From assembly GCA_033439795.1 (NCBI GenBank), contig JAUTDP010000007.1, positions 2,356,001-2,420,000 on the forward strand: a DNA stretch of 64,000 nt, read 5' to 3'. The position numbers were made by a program, and so were the translations under genes. This document shows, in pieces, positions 51,953 to 63,835 of this stretch. The notes beneath the pieces are model-generated. The model searched no databases. It had not been told where the DNA came from and saw nothing but the letters and a program-made list of their open reading frames with translations. The stretch's first letter is position 1; each line of letters begins with the position of its first letter. The DNA comes from Sordaria brevicollis. Lineage: Eukaryota > Ascomycota > Sordariomycetes > Sordariales > Sordariaceae.

Positions 51953-52120
51953 TGTAGAATAGTAGTAATATAGGGGTATTGAGAATGAGGGTGTAGAGTG
52001 TTTTGTGTAGAATCTGTTCTATGACTAGGAAAAATCCCGTACACAGAAATCAGGGTTTTGCCCAGCAATCTAGATTACATAAGGAAGGCGGTGGCAGGAA
52101 ACCCACCCCTGTATCTGACA
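51953..52120 (-). repeat. 5' LTR of copia element 2
   Basis: Direct copy of 46116-46283. Its outer half (about 52030-52120) appears unmutated, ending in intact CTGACA, whereas its inner half shows C-to-T changes. Confidence 0.9.
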
Positions 52121-55019
52121 TAATCAGGCACAGGGTACTGCTACCCCATAAGCCTCGGCTCAAAACTTTGGTGGTTTGTTTTCCTTTCCCCTTTTTTCCC
52201 TTCCACCGTTGGCACGAGGCAACTGTAATTCCTGCTAACGGTAGGTACAGTGCTGTACTGTACGAAAAGCTTCGTTTCGGGCCCTGTACGGTAGGTAAGT
52301 TTGAATCCTTGCAACCGCAAAGGGTGCCCGCGGCAGGCAAGAATAGCCAAAAGTTGTTCCGGGAGTCGTTCCCGACAAGCCTCCTTGTTTCAACACCTTG
52401 TTGATAACCTAGGGGGCAGGGAGCATCCAGACCATCAATTTGTCAACCACAACACAGCCACCACCATTCCTTTCAACCTTCAAGAAGGAAAGGAAAACCG
52501 TACGACCGTCTAGGTTCAGCCTTTCGACGAAATGTAGCTCATCATTTCGTCTAACATAAAAGCAAAGACCACTTACAAATCCGCCATCAAGCTCAGCCTC
52601 CCCATCTATGTACTGCCGTCCTTATCCTCCCCCACCGCGGGAGTTTGAAGATCTTTTTCCTCTCCTCGTAAGGTTTAATCATGGATCTAGGAACCCAAAG
52701 AAGCCCATCAGGGAATTCGGAACCGAGAATTGAAACCTTTCCGTGTGGGCGGGCGTGGTGGGCTTGAATTTCAACCCGAGACGAGACATTGATCACATCA
52801 CATCGCGATTCCTCCCAAGATTTATTTCCCTCCCTCGCCTTGTGTGATTGTGCCATGCCATGTGCGAAACACACGCGGGTGGACCTAAGTTTGGATGAAT
52901 GTGAAAACGTTAGCGGGCGTGATATGTGATGTCTTGGTGCATGATATGAGTGAAAAGAGAAAGGGAAACTTTGTGAATGAGGCGTGCGTCTAGGCGCTTG
53001 ACAATTCCGGAAATAATTGCGTGCATATGCCAGTTACCAACGAAAGTGTCCACGGCCACATATACTACGCAGTAAGGTCTCCTATTTGTCTGTAGCAGAC
53101 GTAAATCAGGCACATCATGTAGATGACACCACTCGGCTAGAACAAATGATGAACGAACAGTTGATCAATGAGCCGCAATACAGTCTTATCAGAGCTTTGT
53201 CTTTCTCTCTTTTACCAACGGCATGCAATTCGCGAGATCCAAATCGAGATCAGAGATCAGAGATCATAGAACATCAGAGAGACACCCAAGAGATCAAAGA
53301 ACAAAGGAAGAGCTGACTAATTACTAGGTTGCTCCATCACTCCCATGTCCATCACCCCGAGCCCCCTTACCTTTTGTGGATGTCAAAGAATCAAAATGCA
53401 GATGTGCAACACAATTGCCAATGTCCATCAACCGGATATCACCCATCACAACCGAATGCGAGCGCGGGAGATCTTCCCCGCCCGTGTCCGCCCCGTGTTT
53501 CAAAATCAACTTTGAACCTACCATTGGACCGGTGGACTGTGAAAAACTGTCTTCATTCTAAACTGTATCTCCAAAAAATTTTTCCATTTTGATGTACACA
53601 CACCGCAAGTATCTTACACTCGGGTACACATCCAACAATAATTCCCATTGCGTGACTCCGCAAGTTGAAAGAAATCCGTATTGCACGGCAGAACATTGCA
53701 TGGATAGAGATCATCATCCCATCCCCATCGTAGAAGAAGGCTTAGATCTTGGAATCGATCATCACACTTCTTTCTCCATAGGTAGTCTTCTCCTTCTTCT
53801 TCTCATTTTTCGATGTTCCTGTGCTCTCTCTCACACACATCCACAATAACGAAACAGGAAAAAGACGTCTCCAGGTTCTCGGTTTTAACAACTGCCGAAG
53901 GGGGCATGGGTGTGAGTGATCATGGAGAACAAGCTGAAGGGGGGCTCAAGGGGGTTGAAGGGGAAACACATTTATGAGGGGAATCCATGGCTGTGGCCGT
54001 GGTTTTGGCAGCCAGCGGTCAGGGGGTCTACTTATGCGATGTATGCTATGTTTGGTATACACATGTAGCTTTCTATGTTTGAGTAAGGACGGTAAGTGTA
54101 AATTACACTACTGCCACTCGTCTTGGATAGCTTGATTGTTTGTTTCGTGTTTGTGATATTGGGTTAAAAAGGGGAATCTAGATCAAAACGGTTGATCCTG
54201 CCTACTGCAACACTACGCTATGTGGATGTGATCTGAATCGGCTCGGATGTTTTATGGTGTTACATGCCGGACCCCGAGCGCAGGCAGCCTCAAGCCCTCG
54301 GGCTGAATCAAGATGATTGATAGTGAATACTGTAAGTAGTGTGAGTAACTCAAAGTATCGCAGTGTCCTCGCGCGACAAGAGATGGAGAAATGTACATAG
54401 ATATGTATTGAGAGGTAGCTGCTTTCGGACTTGTGGGAAGACATTCGGACTTTCACAAAGCAATTCCCCAAGAAAGAGAAAAGAAAAGACCTGTCTGATG
54501 AAAAGCAAAGAAAGAATATGGTTTGATTGACGACAACGTTGAGCTCTTGCATTGCAAAAGAAAGGGGTGGAGGCAACGGCCGTCGTTGTTGAAGCGCGGA
54601 AGCCCGCATCAATATTGGGTGTATGGCGTTCAGGAAGGAAGGCAATATTTGCCATAAATGGTGTTACAGACATCTCAGCACCTTATAATCGAGATCCTGG
54701 GAATAACGGGATACATATTTTTTTTTTTTTTTTTCACTTTCCTGGCGAAGAGGAAGACGTGGCTGAGCATAGGATGCGAGACCATGATGTTGGTAGCCTA
54801 ATCTTACTTTGAAAGGCGGAGGATGCTGTACAACGAAGAAACCACCAAGTGCAATTTGTGGCGATGCTGTTGGAAAGGGGGAACCAAAACAAAGAGTTAG
54901 CTTCTTTCTGTGTGAGCCGTATCGCACAGGCTCTCTTTTGTATCTAGCCATAACACCTCTGTGATCTCTAATGCTTGATGCAATCGCCCCTCTGTGACTC
55001 TGTAAATGCTCGCAACCTT
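52121..55019. other. Gene-free interval right of copia element 2
   Basis: About 2.9 kb of normal composition without a supportable gene. It contains a purine-rich agatcag repeat (about 53250-53300) and a T17 run (54718-54734). The last few hundred bases are probably the 3' UTR of the BTB gene. Confidence 0.5.
54718..54734. repeat. T17 homopolymer
   Basis: Seventeen T in non-coding DNA. Confidence 0.85.
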
Positions 55020-57210
55020 TCAAGCAGCCAGGTTAAGACGATCGAGCATCTTATCGATCTTTTCCAGCAGGATCTGGTAATTGACCGCATCAGACACGAA
55101 CTCATCCTCAACCAAGTTTCCATCTAACGTTCGGACACCACCACCTTCTCCGTTCGCACCATCGCGCTCAACGCTTCCCTCTTTCTCCCTCTCCTGCCCT
55201 TCCATCTGCCCGTCTGAGGGTTGTTCGGCCTGGGCTTCCCCATTTCCTGCCTCTGTCGCCAGGCCTTCTACTTGTTCAGCATCAATCTCGCCGTCTTCAT
55301 TCAACATTTCTTCAATGCCATCACCCTCGAACCGGAACCGGAATCGCTCGCCCAGGTAATACCGAATATCGTCCAGCAATTCGATAGTGTCCGTTTCCTC
55401 ACGCCTCTTGAGGCGGGACGCACTTTCCTGGATCAACTCGGCAAACTCCTCTTCATCGATGTAATCCTCAAGTCGGCTGGCCAAGTACCGGGCAGCAAAA
55501 TCTTCCAGACGCTGGACTTTGAGGTCCCAGGCGGCGTGGATGACGTCGTAGACATTGATGGGTTCGACCTCGACCGGTTGTCCATCCGATCCCGTTAACA
55601 GCCCGGTAGGTGTTTGTTGCCGCCCATCTGAAGGTGTCGATGCCGAAGTTGCAGACTGTAGTTGCTGTAGCTCCTCCGCTGCCGCACCGTGTGTTCGGTC
55701 TACCAGCGCGTTGCTGGTGCCGCTGCCTAGGGTGCTGATGGCAACGGCTGCTTTGGTCTTGAGCTTATCCAGCAGCAACATATCGGACGCGTAGAGTAGT
55801 TCGAGACCCAGATCAAGCGGGCAGTCGGACTTCTCGGTGTAGAGAAACGTTAGGATGATCTCGAGTACTTCGGGAGTACAGTCCATCTTGATGACGTGAA
55901 GATGCTCGGTTTCCTTGGCCTCCATGAACTCGGAGGAGAACATGGTTTCGAAATAGGGGCTGCGGATGAGGAATGCTTTGTGTACCGGGTAGAGGACTGA
56001 GCGTCTGGGCTTCTTCGTACCATTCGAGGACCCGTTTGTTGAGTTCGAGGCAGTTGTAGGGCCGATGGGAATGCCATTGGCAGATATGAGAGACTCTTCC
56101 GCCGGCTCAACCCCATCTCCCCCTTCAGCCTCGTCAAACTGATCCGCACGCAACAAGCAGTTCGCGGAGATGGCGTTGCCTCGTGGCCATTTGACGTCAC
56201 CCACCCTACGAGTGTCGACCGTGAACTTGTGCTTGAGGACCGTTTCTTGGAAGTAGGTCGCTATCTGGGACCGAGCACGCCCAACCTCGTCTTGGTGTCT
56301 CTGACGTGCCAAACGTCTGTCGGTGGCGGAAAGAACAGCTTCCCATAGATGAGCGATCTCGAGGTGCTTGCAAAGCTTGTCGATCCCCTTGAAAACCTCT
56401 TCCTCGGAGGCCGTACTCCGCGGTCCAACAAGATCGCGTGGTAGCTCACCGAGATAAAGATACCTAATAACTACCCTGAAAGCCTCGACTGGAACGGAGC
56501 TGGATAGCTTCCAATGGGAAATGTCAGGAGTTTCGGCGAACTTTCTCCGGAAGTAGGGGGATCTGGAAGACAGGATGAATTTGTGCAACTTGAACTCCTC
56601 GGATGGTGTGACAAGAGTGATGTCTGTCGTCTTTGGAGTCTCGCGGACAAGCAACGAGGTGATATGTGATGACCACGCCTGTAAAGGATCCGCAGTTTTG
56701 GTGTAATCGTAAGAAAGAAGCAGATTTCGGATCTTGTTGTTCAAAGCGTTGTAGACGGCACGTTCTCGCTCGAACGAATCGGGGTCGGCCAGCGCGCCTG
56801 GGCTTGCGTGTAAGTGACAGTGTAATCGGGAGGTGACACTTTATACGATGAGACATACCGGATTCTAACAGGAGCTGCACCAGCTCATAATGGCCACAAA
56901 GACTTGCCTTTTCAACTATCAGTACCAAGAACACATTTTTCATGCAAGATGGCGCATGTCGGAGCTTGGAATTGAAAACGTCACATACAATAATGAGCGG
57001 AGTATAATCATACTTGTCTTTGCCATTGATGTTGACACCACCCGAAATCAACTCTTGACAATGCTTTAGGTCACCTCGACGGCATGCTTGTATAAACTCA
57101 TGAAACTCTGTAGAATCATCAAAGGGATGCTCATTGCGGAGGACGCCTTGGCGAATAAGCTGTTCATCGTCCTTGAGCTTAAGCTCGAGCTGGTCTTTGC
57201 GTAAAACCAT
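55020..57210 (-). CDS. Ankyrin-repeat / double BTB-POZ protein (3 exons)
   Basis: A 682-aa protein, probably a substrate adaptor or scaffold (related to S. pombe Btb3 and animal ABTB1 by architecture). Exons on the minus strand: 57210-56989, 56907-56859 (49 nt) and 56797-55020, with introns of 81 and 61 bp; phases agree. The ATG at 57210 gives MVLRKDQLELKLKDDEQL and the ankyrin region directly after it. Ankyrin repeats lie at about 30-90 (HEFIQACRRGDLKHCQELI; ASLCGHYELVQLLLESG). The first BTB is about 130-210 (FKLHKFILSSRSPYFRRKF). The second is about 350-445 (PVHKAFLIRSPYFETMFSS), after a Ser/Asn/Gly linker. The C-terminus has a Glu/Gly-rich low-complexity stretch and a short final helix. 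BTB proteins of this form usually bind Cul3; that role is inferred. The gene is divergent from the NIMA-type kinase. Confidence 0.9.
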
Positions 57211-58173
57211 CTTATGGGTGCGTATATTTCTGAGGGAACAGAAAAGGTGAGGCAACCAGAGAGAATGGATTCGATAGATCAAGAGTTGAAAATCGAAGAG
57301 AGTGAATGTCCCGCTGGATCCGACTCAAATATAGGAATGTTGATGGGTAAGTGTGCGACTACCACAATTGCCTTTGGCTTGCTAACTTTGGATACTGGAA
57401 GAAAGAGTTTCGAGGGCAGAAATCTAAGGTAGGAATAAATGAAAAAGTTTATATCTGAGGAGAAATGCCCTAATGTAGGGTGGCGGTACTTGCACGATGG
57501 TATCTCGGTGTGCCGGATATGTGTAAGCAGACAGACGGCCAGCTCAATCGGGTCGGGTGCGGTACGGCGCCAGCACAGACCAAAAAGAGGGCCGATGTAG
57601 TCGTGATGCTCAACTCGCCGCCACCGGATGTCGATGACGGCCGACAAGTAGAGGTACCGCTAATGATCTTATCGTTATCTTATCGTGCATGGGACGTTAT
57701 CGATAAAATGTGCTGACAGGCGGCGGCTACTTGTACATTTAAGTGGGGACAACCTTCACCGCCCCGCGCCAGTTGCTGGGCAACGCCATGTTGACTGGTA
57801 GGGATTCTCCCTTTGACAGGCTCGACAGGTTCGCCAGGCGTCTTGGATCGGGCAGCCCATCCGAAGCGTCCACGAACCCAGCCAGACGACCCAACAAGTC
57901 CCGGAAGGCAACCTCAATTGGTTACACGCAATCGCGCGCAACTTCTCCCGGCCACCAGGATTCAGCCGTCTCATTCACCATAAGCCTTGTATTCATCGCA
58001 TCCATCGCATACAACGCATCAATTGCATAACCACCTTTTACTAGTTGACTGGGCCTATCCTTCATTCAACACGGTCCACTTCCCCAAAACGATTGTCTTA
58101 TGGATCAGGCAACATATTCTTCCCAATTCATGATAGCCTGTCAGAGGTCCCGTTGATCTAATCAACCGCCAAA
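57211..58173. other. Shared divergent promoter region (BTB gene / NIMA kinase)
   Basis: The start codons are 963 bp apart and face away from each other. No gene lies between. The region contains a GATA-motif cluster, listed separately. Confidence 0.6.
57669..57706. promoter_or_regulatory. Cluster of GATA-factor motifs
   Basis: Four TTATC and one overlapping GATAA motif occur within 38 bp (57669, 57675, 57680, 57697 and 57702). Fungal GATA factors (nitrogen, light and iron regulators) bind closely spaced GATA sites. Which gene is controlled, and by which factor, is unknown. Confidence 0.4.
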
Positions 58174-60941
58174 ATGTCGGAAAGCGACAAGTACGAGCTT
58201 CTAGAAAAGATCGGTATGCGAAAGAATGCCCTTCCTCCAATCCTCCGACGCTCTCCACATGCACATGCACGAAGGGTATGTATGGTAGCAGTGGACTTGA
58301 TGGCTGACAACAACATTCTTAAAACTCACAGGCCATGGCTCGTTTGGCATCATTCGAAAGGTGCGGCGCAAGGCCGACGGCATGATCCTCTGCCGGAAAG
58401 AGATCAGCTACCTCAAGATGTCGCAAAAGGAGCGCGAACAGTTGCACGCCGAGTTCTCGATTCTTTCGACCCTACGTCACCCCAATATCGTCGGATACTA
58501 CCATCGCGAGCATCTTAAGGCGACTCAAGACCTACATCTCTACATGGAATATTGTGGCAATGGCGACCTGGGCCGTGTTATCCGCAACCTTATTAAGAAT
58601 AACCAGTATGCGGAAGAATCTTTCGTCTGGAGCATCTTTTCCCAGCTTGTCACCGCTTTGTACCGCTGCCACTATGGCGTCGACCCTCCAGAAGTCGGCA
58701 AAACTGTCCTTGGCTTGGGCTCAACAGCAAAACCTAAGCCCCCCTCCAGTGGCACGACGATATTGCACCGTGATCTCAAGCCAGAGAACGGTAGGTGACC
58801 CTGTGATGTGTGTCCGGATTGGTCTAATGTGTTGCCTTATAGTGTTCCTGGGCGAAGATAACTCGGTAAAGCTTGGTGATTTCGGCCTCTCCAAGGTAAT
58901 GGGCGCATCCGACTTTGCCTCGACCTACGTTGGAACCCCCTTCTACATGTCGCCAGAAATTTGCGCGGCGGAGAAATACACATTAAAGTCGGACATTTGG
59001 TCATTAGGATGTATCATCTACGAACTTTGCGCCCGCGAGCCCCCGTTCAACGCCAAGACGCATTACCAGCTGGTGCAGAAGATCAAGGAGGGAAAGATTG
59101 CACCTTTACCTTCCGTTTACTCGGCAGAACTTTTCGCAACAATAAAGGACTGCCTACGCGTCAACCCCGATAGAAGACCAGACACCGCGACGCTCCTTAA
59201 CCTGCCGATTGTACGATTGATGAGGAAAGAAAAGGAGGTTGTGGAATTCAGCAGGACGCTCAGAACGAAAGAGGAGACGCTTAACAAGCGTATCCGTGAG
59301 CTTAACAGCAAGTTGTCCGCGCTCGAAGCCGAAAAATCGTCGATACGTGCCGAGATCGATGCTTCATTGAGGAGGGAATGGGAGGTCAAGGCGCGGTTGG
59401 AGATCGACCGTCTGGTGGCTCAGGAGATCGAATCATTACAACAGAAATTCGAGCAGGAGGTTCAGGCGCGAGTGGAAGCAGAGCTACAGCGGCACGGAAG
59501 AGGACCGATGTTCATTAGCCACGGGCAGCAGGGCTCCTTTTCTTCGACTGCTGCCACGTTGGTATCTGATTACAACCAGTCTTCAGTTGGTAGTCGTGAT
59601 GGCGACTTCGCTTCTACTACCACTGATATTACCGATATCTCGATTGCTGAGTCGACCGATGGCTTTGACATCACGAAGAAAATCCCACGAACACCTTTCC
59701 ACAGAGCGCAGACATACTCTTCCGCCCCTGCCGAATCAGTACTTGGCACGCCAATGGACATCGAGATGGCTTCTCCATCGCCAATCACGATCGCTTCCCT
59801 CTCTCTTTCACCTCGCCGGATGGCTTTGACAAAAGCGCCGACCGCGCAGCCAAGGATGATATTTGGGGAGGAGCCAATTCCCGCAGACAAGAGCAAGTGG
59901 GAGGTTCCAAGGGAAACAGAGATGATAGACTCTGGCGACGAATCCGATGCGGATGCTCTAGTCCCTTCACCAAAACCTATGCCTAAATCTATCAAGAACC
60001 CTTTCAGTGCTAATACGACCAGGTCGAGGCCGTCACTCAACTCACAACAGAGGTCAAATCCTCCTCCTTTTGTTGGTTTGCGCTCCAAACAGACGTTGGC
60101 CACCCGCTCTAAGACTGTTGGTGGAGTTTCCTCAACAGCCCATCCCCTTCGTTCCGCACCCAGCGCTCCCGCCCTGCGAGATCGTAAACCTAGTCCAACT
60201 CGACGACTCAGTAGGATACCATCGGTAACAGGCGTGGGCAGGCGACTTAGCGCGAACAATAACAACAACAGCAGTAATAGCGGCAGCGACGGGGGATCTT
60301 CGACAATCACGTCCAACATTACCGTCAGAACAAGGGGACTCAAGCGGATGTCATCCACATGCGATGAGTCGTCGTTCAGCCAGCAATCTAACCAACAGCC
60401 GCAACAACCCCTGCCACAAGCTCCGCCCCTTAAGAAGATCGGACTTATGGCCACTACGAACATCCGCGGAAGCTCGCTCGTCGATCTGCACCGGGCTCGC
60501 GCCGGTAATAGGCCTATCAGCGCGGTCATGTCCAACGAAGCCAAACTACGCGCCTTGAGGGAACACGCGATTACTGCTGTATCCCCTGTTAGTGACAGCA
60601 GCAGCACAACTTCGCAGTTACCGACACGACCACGATCACAACCCCAGCCGATAACCGCCAATTTTGAACAGCAGCAGCAAGTGGAGCAGCAGCAGCAACC
60701 GGAACAACAGCAGCAACACCAAGGAAGTGTTGATAGTACCACCTCGTCCAACAGCAGTGCAGGTAGCGGCAATAGTGCCACTGGAACCACTGGGGCGACG
60801 AGGTCGATGCCATGGCCGGAGGCCCCGGTATGGAAGCGGGAGGTGGACCCGGACGATATGCCCAGTCCGTTTATCGTGAAGACCATGAAGAAGCCTGCGA
60901 GCTTTGTGAGGCCGTCCTCGAAATTGAGTCATCAGAGCTGA
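58174..60941 (+). CDS. nimA: NIMA-family serine/threonine kinase (3 exons)
   Basis: An 865-aa cell-cycle kinase of the NIMA/Nek group, which promotes mitotic entry. Exons: 58174-58213, 58332-58790, 58843-60941; introns 118 and 52 bp with CTGAC and TCTAAT branch sites, frame kept. Kinase motifs: Gly loop GHGSFG (14-19), Lys36, HRDLKPEN (159-166), DFG (179-181), activation loop VGTPFYMSPE (196-205), with Thr198 at the position of the NIMA activating Thr. A Pro/Ser-rich insert precedes the HRD motif, as in other fungal NIMA proteins. A coiled coil follows at about 270-390 (RIRELNSKLSALEAEK onward). The long tail is Ser/Pro-rich with many basic S/T-P sites, and a poly-Gln stretch lies near 60668-60720. 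It is longer than A. nidulans NIMA (about 700 aa). The 40-nt first exon is supported by MSESDKYELLEKIG joining the Gly loop. Confidence in the family is high; the symbol follows the Aspergillus name. Confidence 0.92.
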
Positions 60942-62164
60942 ACAATTTCGGGCGCACCTACCGTCATTTCCCTTTGCTTGGCCGGAATCCTCATCATCAT
61001 CATTAATGCATTTTTTGAACTATTGGGATGAACTTTTCATTTTCCCACATCCTATATCATGGAAGCGTCTTTTCAGGGGGTTCTGTGTTTGGTTTTCGGG
61101 GTGTTTCTGGCATAACTGTGTGTGATCCACACACAAAGTTTGGATCGGACAAGAATTGCATCAAATCATCATCGCATGGCGTCAAGGCAAGGAGAAAAGT
61201 CAGACAAAGGGTGGAAGAGACAAGACAGATGGATATAAGGACATCAGGCAAAGAGGGAAATGACTGAAGTGGAAGAAACCAAAATCAATCACCGGTGTCT
61301 ACATGTCTTTTACAAACCTGTGTTTGACGAAAGTTGATTGTTTCTTCATTTTGTAGGGATTTTTGCAAACTGGGAAGCCGTTGTACTGGAAAGTCCTTTG
61401 GCTATTACGGCTCTGGCTGTGGTTGTGGTTTTGCTGCTGTGCGTACGGGGAGGTTAATCAGACGGATGACCCCCCTTCGATCATGGTAGCAAACTTGGAC
61501 AAGACGACGATACGATTGATGACCACTCAGATTATTATGTGTCTGGTAATCGGCGTCGACGGAATAAGAGAAATGGCGTTGGGGATTTGATGGATGACAT
61601 GCCACAAGGCAAGGCATTGATGACGAGACGATACTATGGGGATTCTCAATGTCCGCGCAGTGCTTACGAGCACTGACGAGAAGTAGACAAGGTTGTAGAT
61701 TCCATCATCGGGTCAATTCATTGCATATCAAAACCTCGCTAGGTAAATGAAATCGTGAGGCTTTTAGTATTCTTTCCATGATATCTCTAGACTATAGCGT
61801 ATTTGCCTCGATAAACAAAGAAAAAAAAAAGAGACTTTTCCTATCCCATGACTTCTACTTACTGACTTTCCGGCCAACCTGGTATCCCAAAGAGAAAAAT
61901 AAAGACAAGAACATAACTTAGTACACATCCTAAACCTTTACCCAACCGCATCATTCCTCGCCCTTTGGTGAGAATTCCTCCTAGGACTACTGGATGTTCA
62001 TTAGTAGCCCGTCTGAAACTTCTACCGAACCTATTTACCCTTTCAACAACAACAACTCGAACAGTTTCCGCCTGTGGCTTCTTGTTACTTCCCAGCTTGA
62101 CTCTCTCCTTCTCAGCCGCCTCCTTCATCCAGTTGAGCGGAGAACCCAAAATCCTTCCGATCTT
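60942..62164. other. 3' ends of convergent genes
   Basis: 1.2 kb between the stop codons of the kinase and the lactone oxidase, which converge here. Probably both 3' UTRs; no gene seen. Confidence 0.55.
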
Positions 62165-63835
62165 CTAGTTTGGCACAACAGGGTTCTGGATGCCGATCAC
62201 CTCGATACCGCCGCCCCGTCTCGCCGGAACCTCCTTGGTCGTCTGCTGAATCTCCTCGAGCGGGAGGAGCTTATCGCTCTGAATGGGCTCCAGCAGGTAA
62301 CGTCTGTGCCAGGGGCCGACAAACATGCCCTCGGGGTCGACGCTCTCGCGGACGGCGCCCCACCGCTGGAAGTCCTCGCCGTACCACTTGGCCAGATCGG
62401 CCTGGGTCGCGGTGAAGGTCTTGGCCCAGTGCGGCTTGCCGCCGAGCTCGCGCATGAGCCACTCGAAGCCGAGGTAGTAGCGCTCCGTGGCGCTGTACGT
62501 CGGCTCGCGGTGATAGGGGCGGTACATGATGGCGTTGAGGTAGAGCGTCGGGCCGTCGGACTGCGTCGGGTCGAGGAAGGGCCGAGTGTTGGCTTCCCGC
62601 GAGGTGTAGACGGTCGAGTCGCTCGCGCGCACCTCGACAGGGCTGTGCACCCAGAGACCCTCGGCGCTGTAAGGGATGCCGTGCTCGACGTAGCCGGGGT
62701 CGCCGGGCTTGAGGTTTTGGAGCCAGGCACCGAGACGCTGGAGAGCCTCGGGGCCCTTGTGCAGGGGGATGGCCCACTCGTTGACGGACTGACTGTATAG
62801 GCAGTTCAACAGGAAAGCCTTCTGGCTGGGCTGGACGGCGCTGATCCTCGTGGCCTCGCCGTTCTTGAAGCCGTACTGCATGCCGAACACGAACCACTCG
62901 ATCCAAGGCGTGATGCGTGGGATCCACCTGGACAGAGCAAGGAGGTTGTGGTAGACGTAGTAGCCCAGCCAGCTGTCGTAGTAGCTGGTTGGTGGCTCAC
63001 GGAGCTTGACGGCGCCAGTCTTCATGTCAACCGGGTCGACAACGTCGGCCGTCCATACAGCAGCGCGGCGCATGTAGGGGAACCACCAGATACGCACAAA
63101 CTCGGCCTGGCTCCAGAGATCCTTCTCCCAGCGCTCAAGAATGGCCTTGTCCGAGTCAATCGCCTGGCTCCAGGCAAGCGAGAAAGCCGGAACGGCCTTG
63201 AAAGTGACCTCGGTGATAATGCCCAGGGCGCCAAGGGAGATCAGAGCGGCCCGGAAGAGATCCGGCTTGTCCTCAGGGGAGCATGACAATGTCTCGCCAT
63301 TGGCAAGAGTGATCTTGAGCTCGGTGATGTTTTCACCGACGAGGCCGTGCTTGATGCTGCTGCCATGAGTGCCCGTGCTGATGGCACCGGCAATGCTTTG
63401 CTCGTTGATGCTGCCGAGACTGGGCAAAGCGAGTCCGCGGCGATCCAACTCGTCACTGAGCTGATAAAGACGGATACCGGCTTCAACAGTGACGAGGCCG
63501 GTCATATGGTCAACCGAGATAATTTTGTTGAAGTTGTCCAGGTTGACCAGCCAGGAAGAAGTGCATGTGATGTCGGAAGGAGAGTGGCCGCAGCCGGTGG
63601 TAGTGACACGGCGCCGGGCATGACGGGCCAGACGGACGACCTTCTGAATTTCTGGAACGGACTCGGGTTGGATGTAGAGTTCAGGCAAGCTGGTATAGGT
63701 ACCGGCCCAGGTCCTGTGGATATGGGCAGTTTTTGCCCGGAAGGGGATGCCGCCATCACGCTGGTTGGCGAGTTCGATGATCTCGCGCACGTTGGACGGG
63801 AGGGAGGCAAGCGCTGGGTTGCTCTCGGTCGCCAT
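62165..63835 (-). CDS. ALO1: D-arabinono-1,4-lactone oxidase
   Basis: A 556-aa, intronless FAD enzyme that oxidises D-arabinono-1,4-lactone to D-erythroascorbic acid, the fungal ascorbate analogue; in yeast it sits at the mitochondrial outer membrane. The FAD-binding PCMH domain spans about 45-220. The GCGHSPSD motif (81-88) carries His84, the position of covalent flavin attachment in yeast ALO1. SIAGAISTGTHGS (147-159) is the second FAD-contact segment. The C-terminal domain has the family HWAK motif (469-472) and ends near PEGMFVGPWHRRYLLEP. A hydrophobic stretch at about 297-323 could be membrane-associated. The ATG at 63835 is the first in frame and precedes the conserved core by a normal distance. 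Length agrees with fungal homologues. It converges with the NIMA-type kinase gene; no functional link is implied. Confidence 0.94.
   Translation of the reverse strand: MATESNPALASLPSNVREIIELANQRDGGIPFRAKTAHIHRTWAGTYTSLPELYIQPESVPEIQKVVRLARHARRRVTTTGCGHSPSDITCTSSWLVNLDNFNKIISVDHMTGLVTVEAGIRLYQLSDELDRRGLALPSLGSINEQSIAGAISTGTHGSSIKHGLVGENITELKITLANGETLSCSPEDKPDLFRAALISLGALGIITEVTFKAVPAFSLAWSQAIDSDKAILERWEKDLWSQAEFVRIWWFPYMRRAAVWTADVVDPVDMKTGAVKLREPPTSYYDSWLGYYVYHNLLALSRWIPRITPWIEWFVFGMQYGFKNGEATRISAVQPSQKAFLLNCLYSQSVNEWAIPLHKGPEALQRLGAWLQNLKPGDPGYVEHGIPYSAEGLWVHSPVEVRASDSTVYTSREANTRPFLDPTQSDGPTLYLNAIMYRPYHREPTYSATERYYLGFEWLMRELGGKPHWAKTFTATQADLAKWYGEDFQRWGAVRESVDPEGMFVGPWHRRYLLEPIQSDKLLPLEEIQQTTKEVPARRGGGIEVIGIQNPVVPN

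Larger units (their letters stand above)
46116..52120 (-). mobile_element. Ty1/copia-like LTR retrotransposon 2, RIP-degraded
   Basis: A complete 6005-bp insertion with 168-bp LTRs (46116-46283, 51953-52120) beginning TGTAGAATAG and ending ATCTGACA. The perfect 5-bp target duplication is TAATC (46111-46115, 52121-52125). Minus orientation follows from a polypurine tract on the complement next to the left LTR (TGGGGGGGTA, 46284-46293) and from the complement of 47772-47786 reading YVDNI, the RT YVDDI box with one changed Asp. Gag-like sequence on the complement near 51.6-51.9 kb (DFKKAGDAVLKSINDW) marks the 5' end. RT at the 3' end is copia order. It shares LTR end bases and tract type with element 1, but the LTRs differ, so they are two families. 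Confidence 0.9.

Noticed and set aside
53245..53305. Possible CRISPR-like or regulated repeat array (agatcag units)
   Set aside because: Short imperfect purine-rich repetition without regular spacers; simple sequence.
59570..60886. 438-codon open frame on the minus strand
   Set aside because: Lies wholly antisense to the NIMA-type kinase coding exon; its composition mirrors the Ser/Gln-rich tail and no domain is seen.
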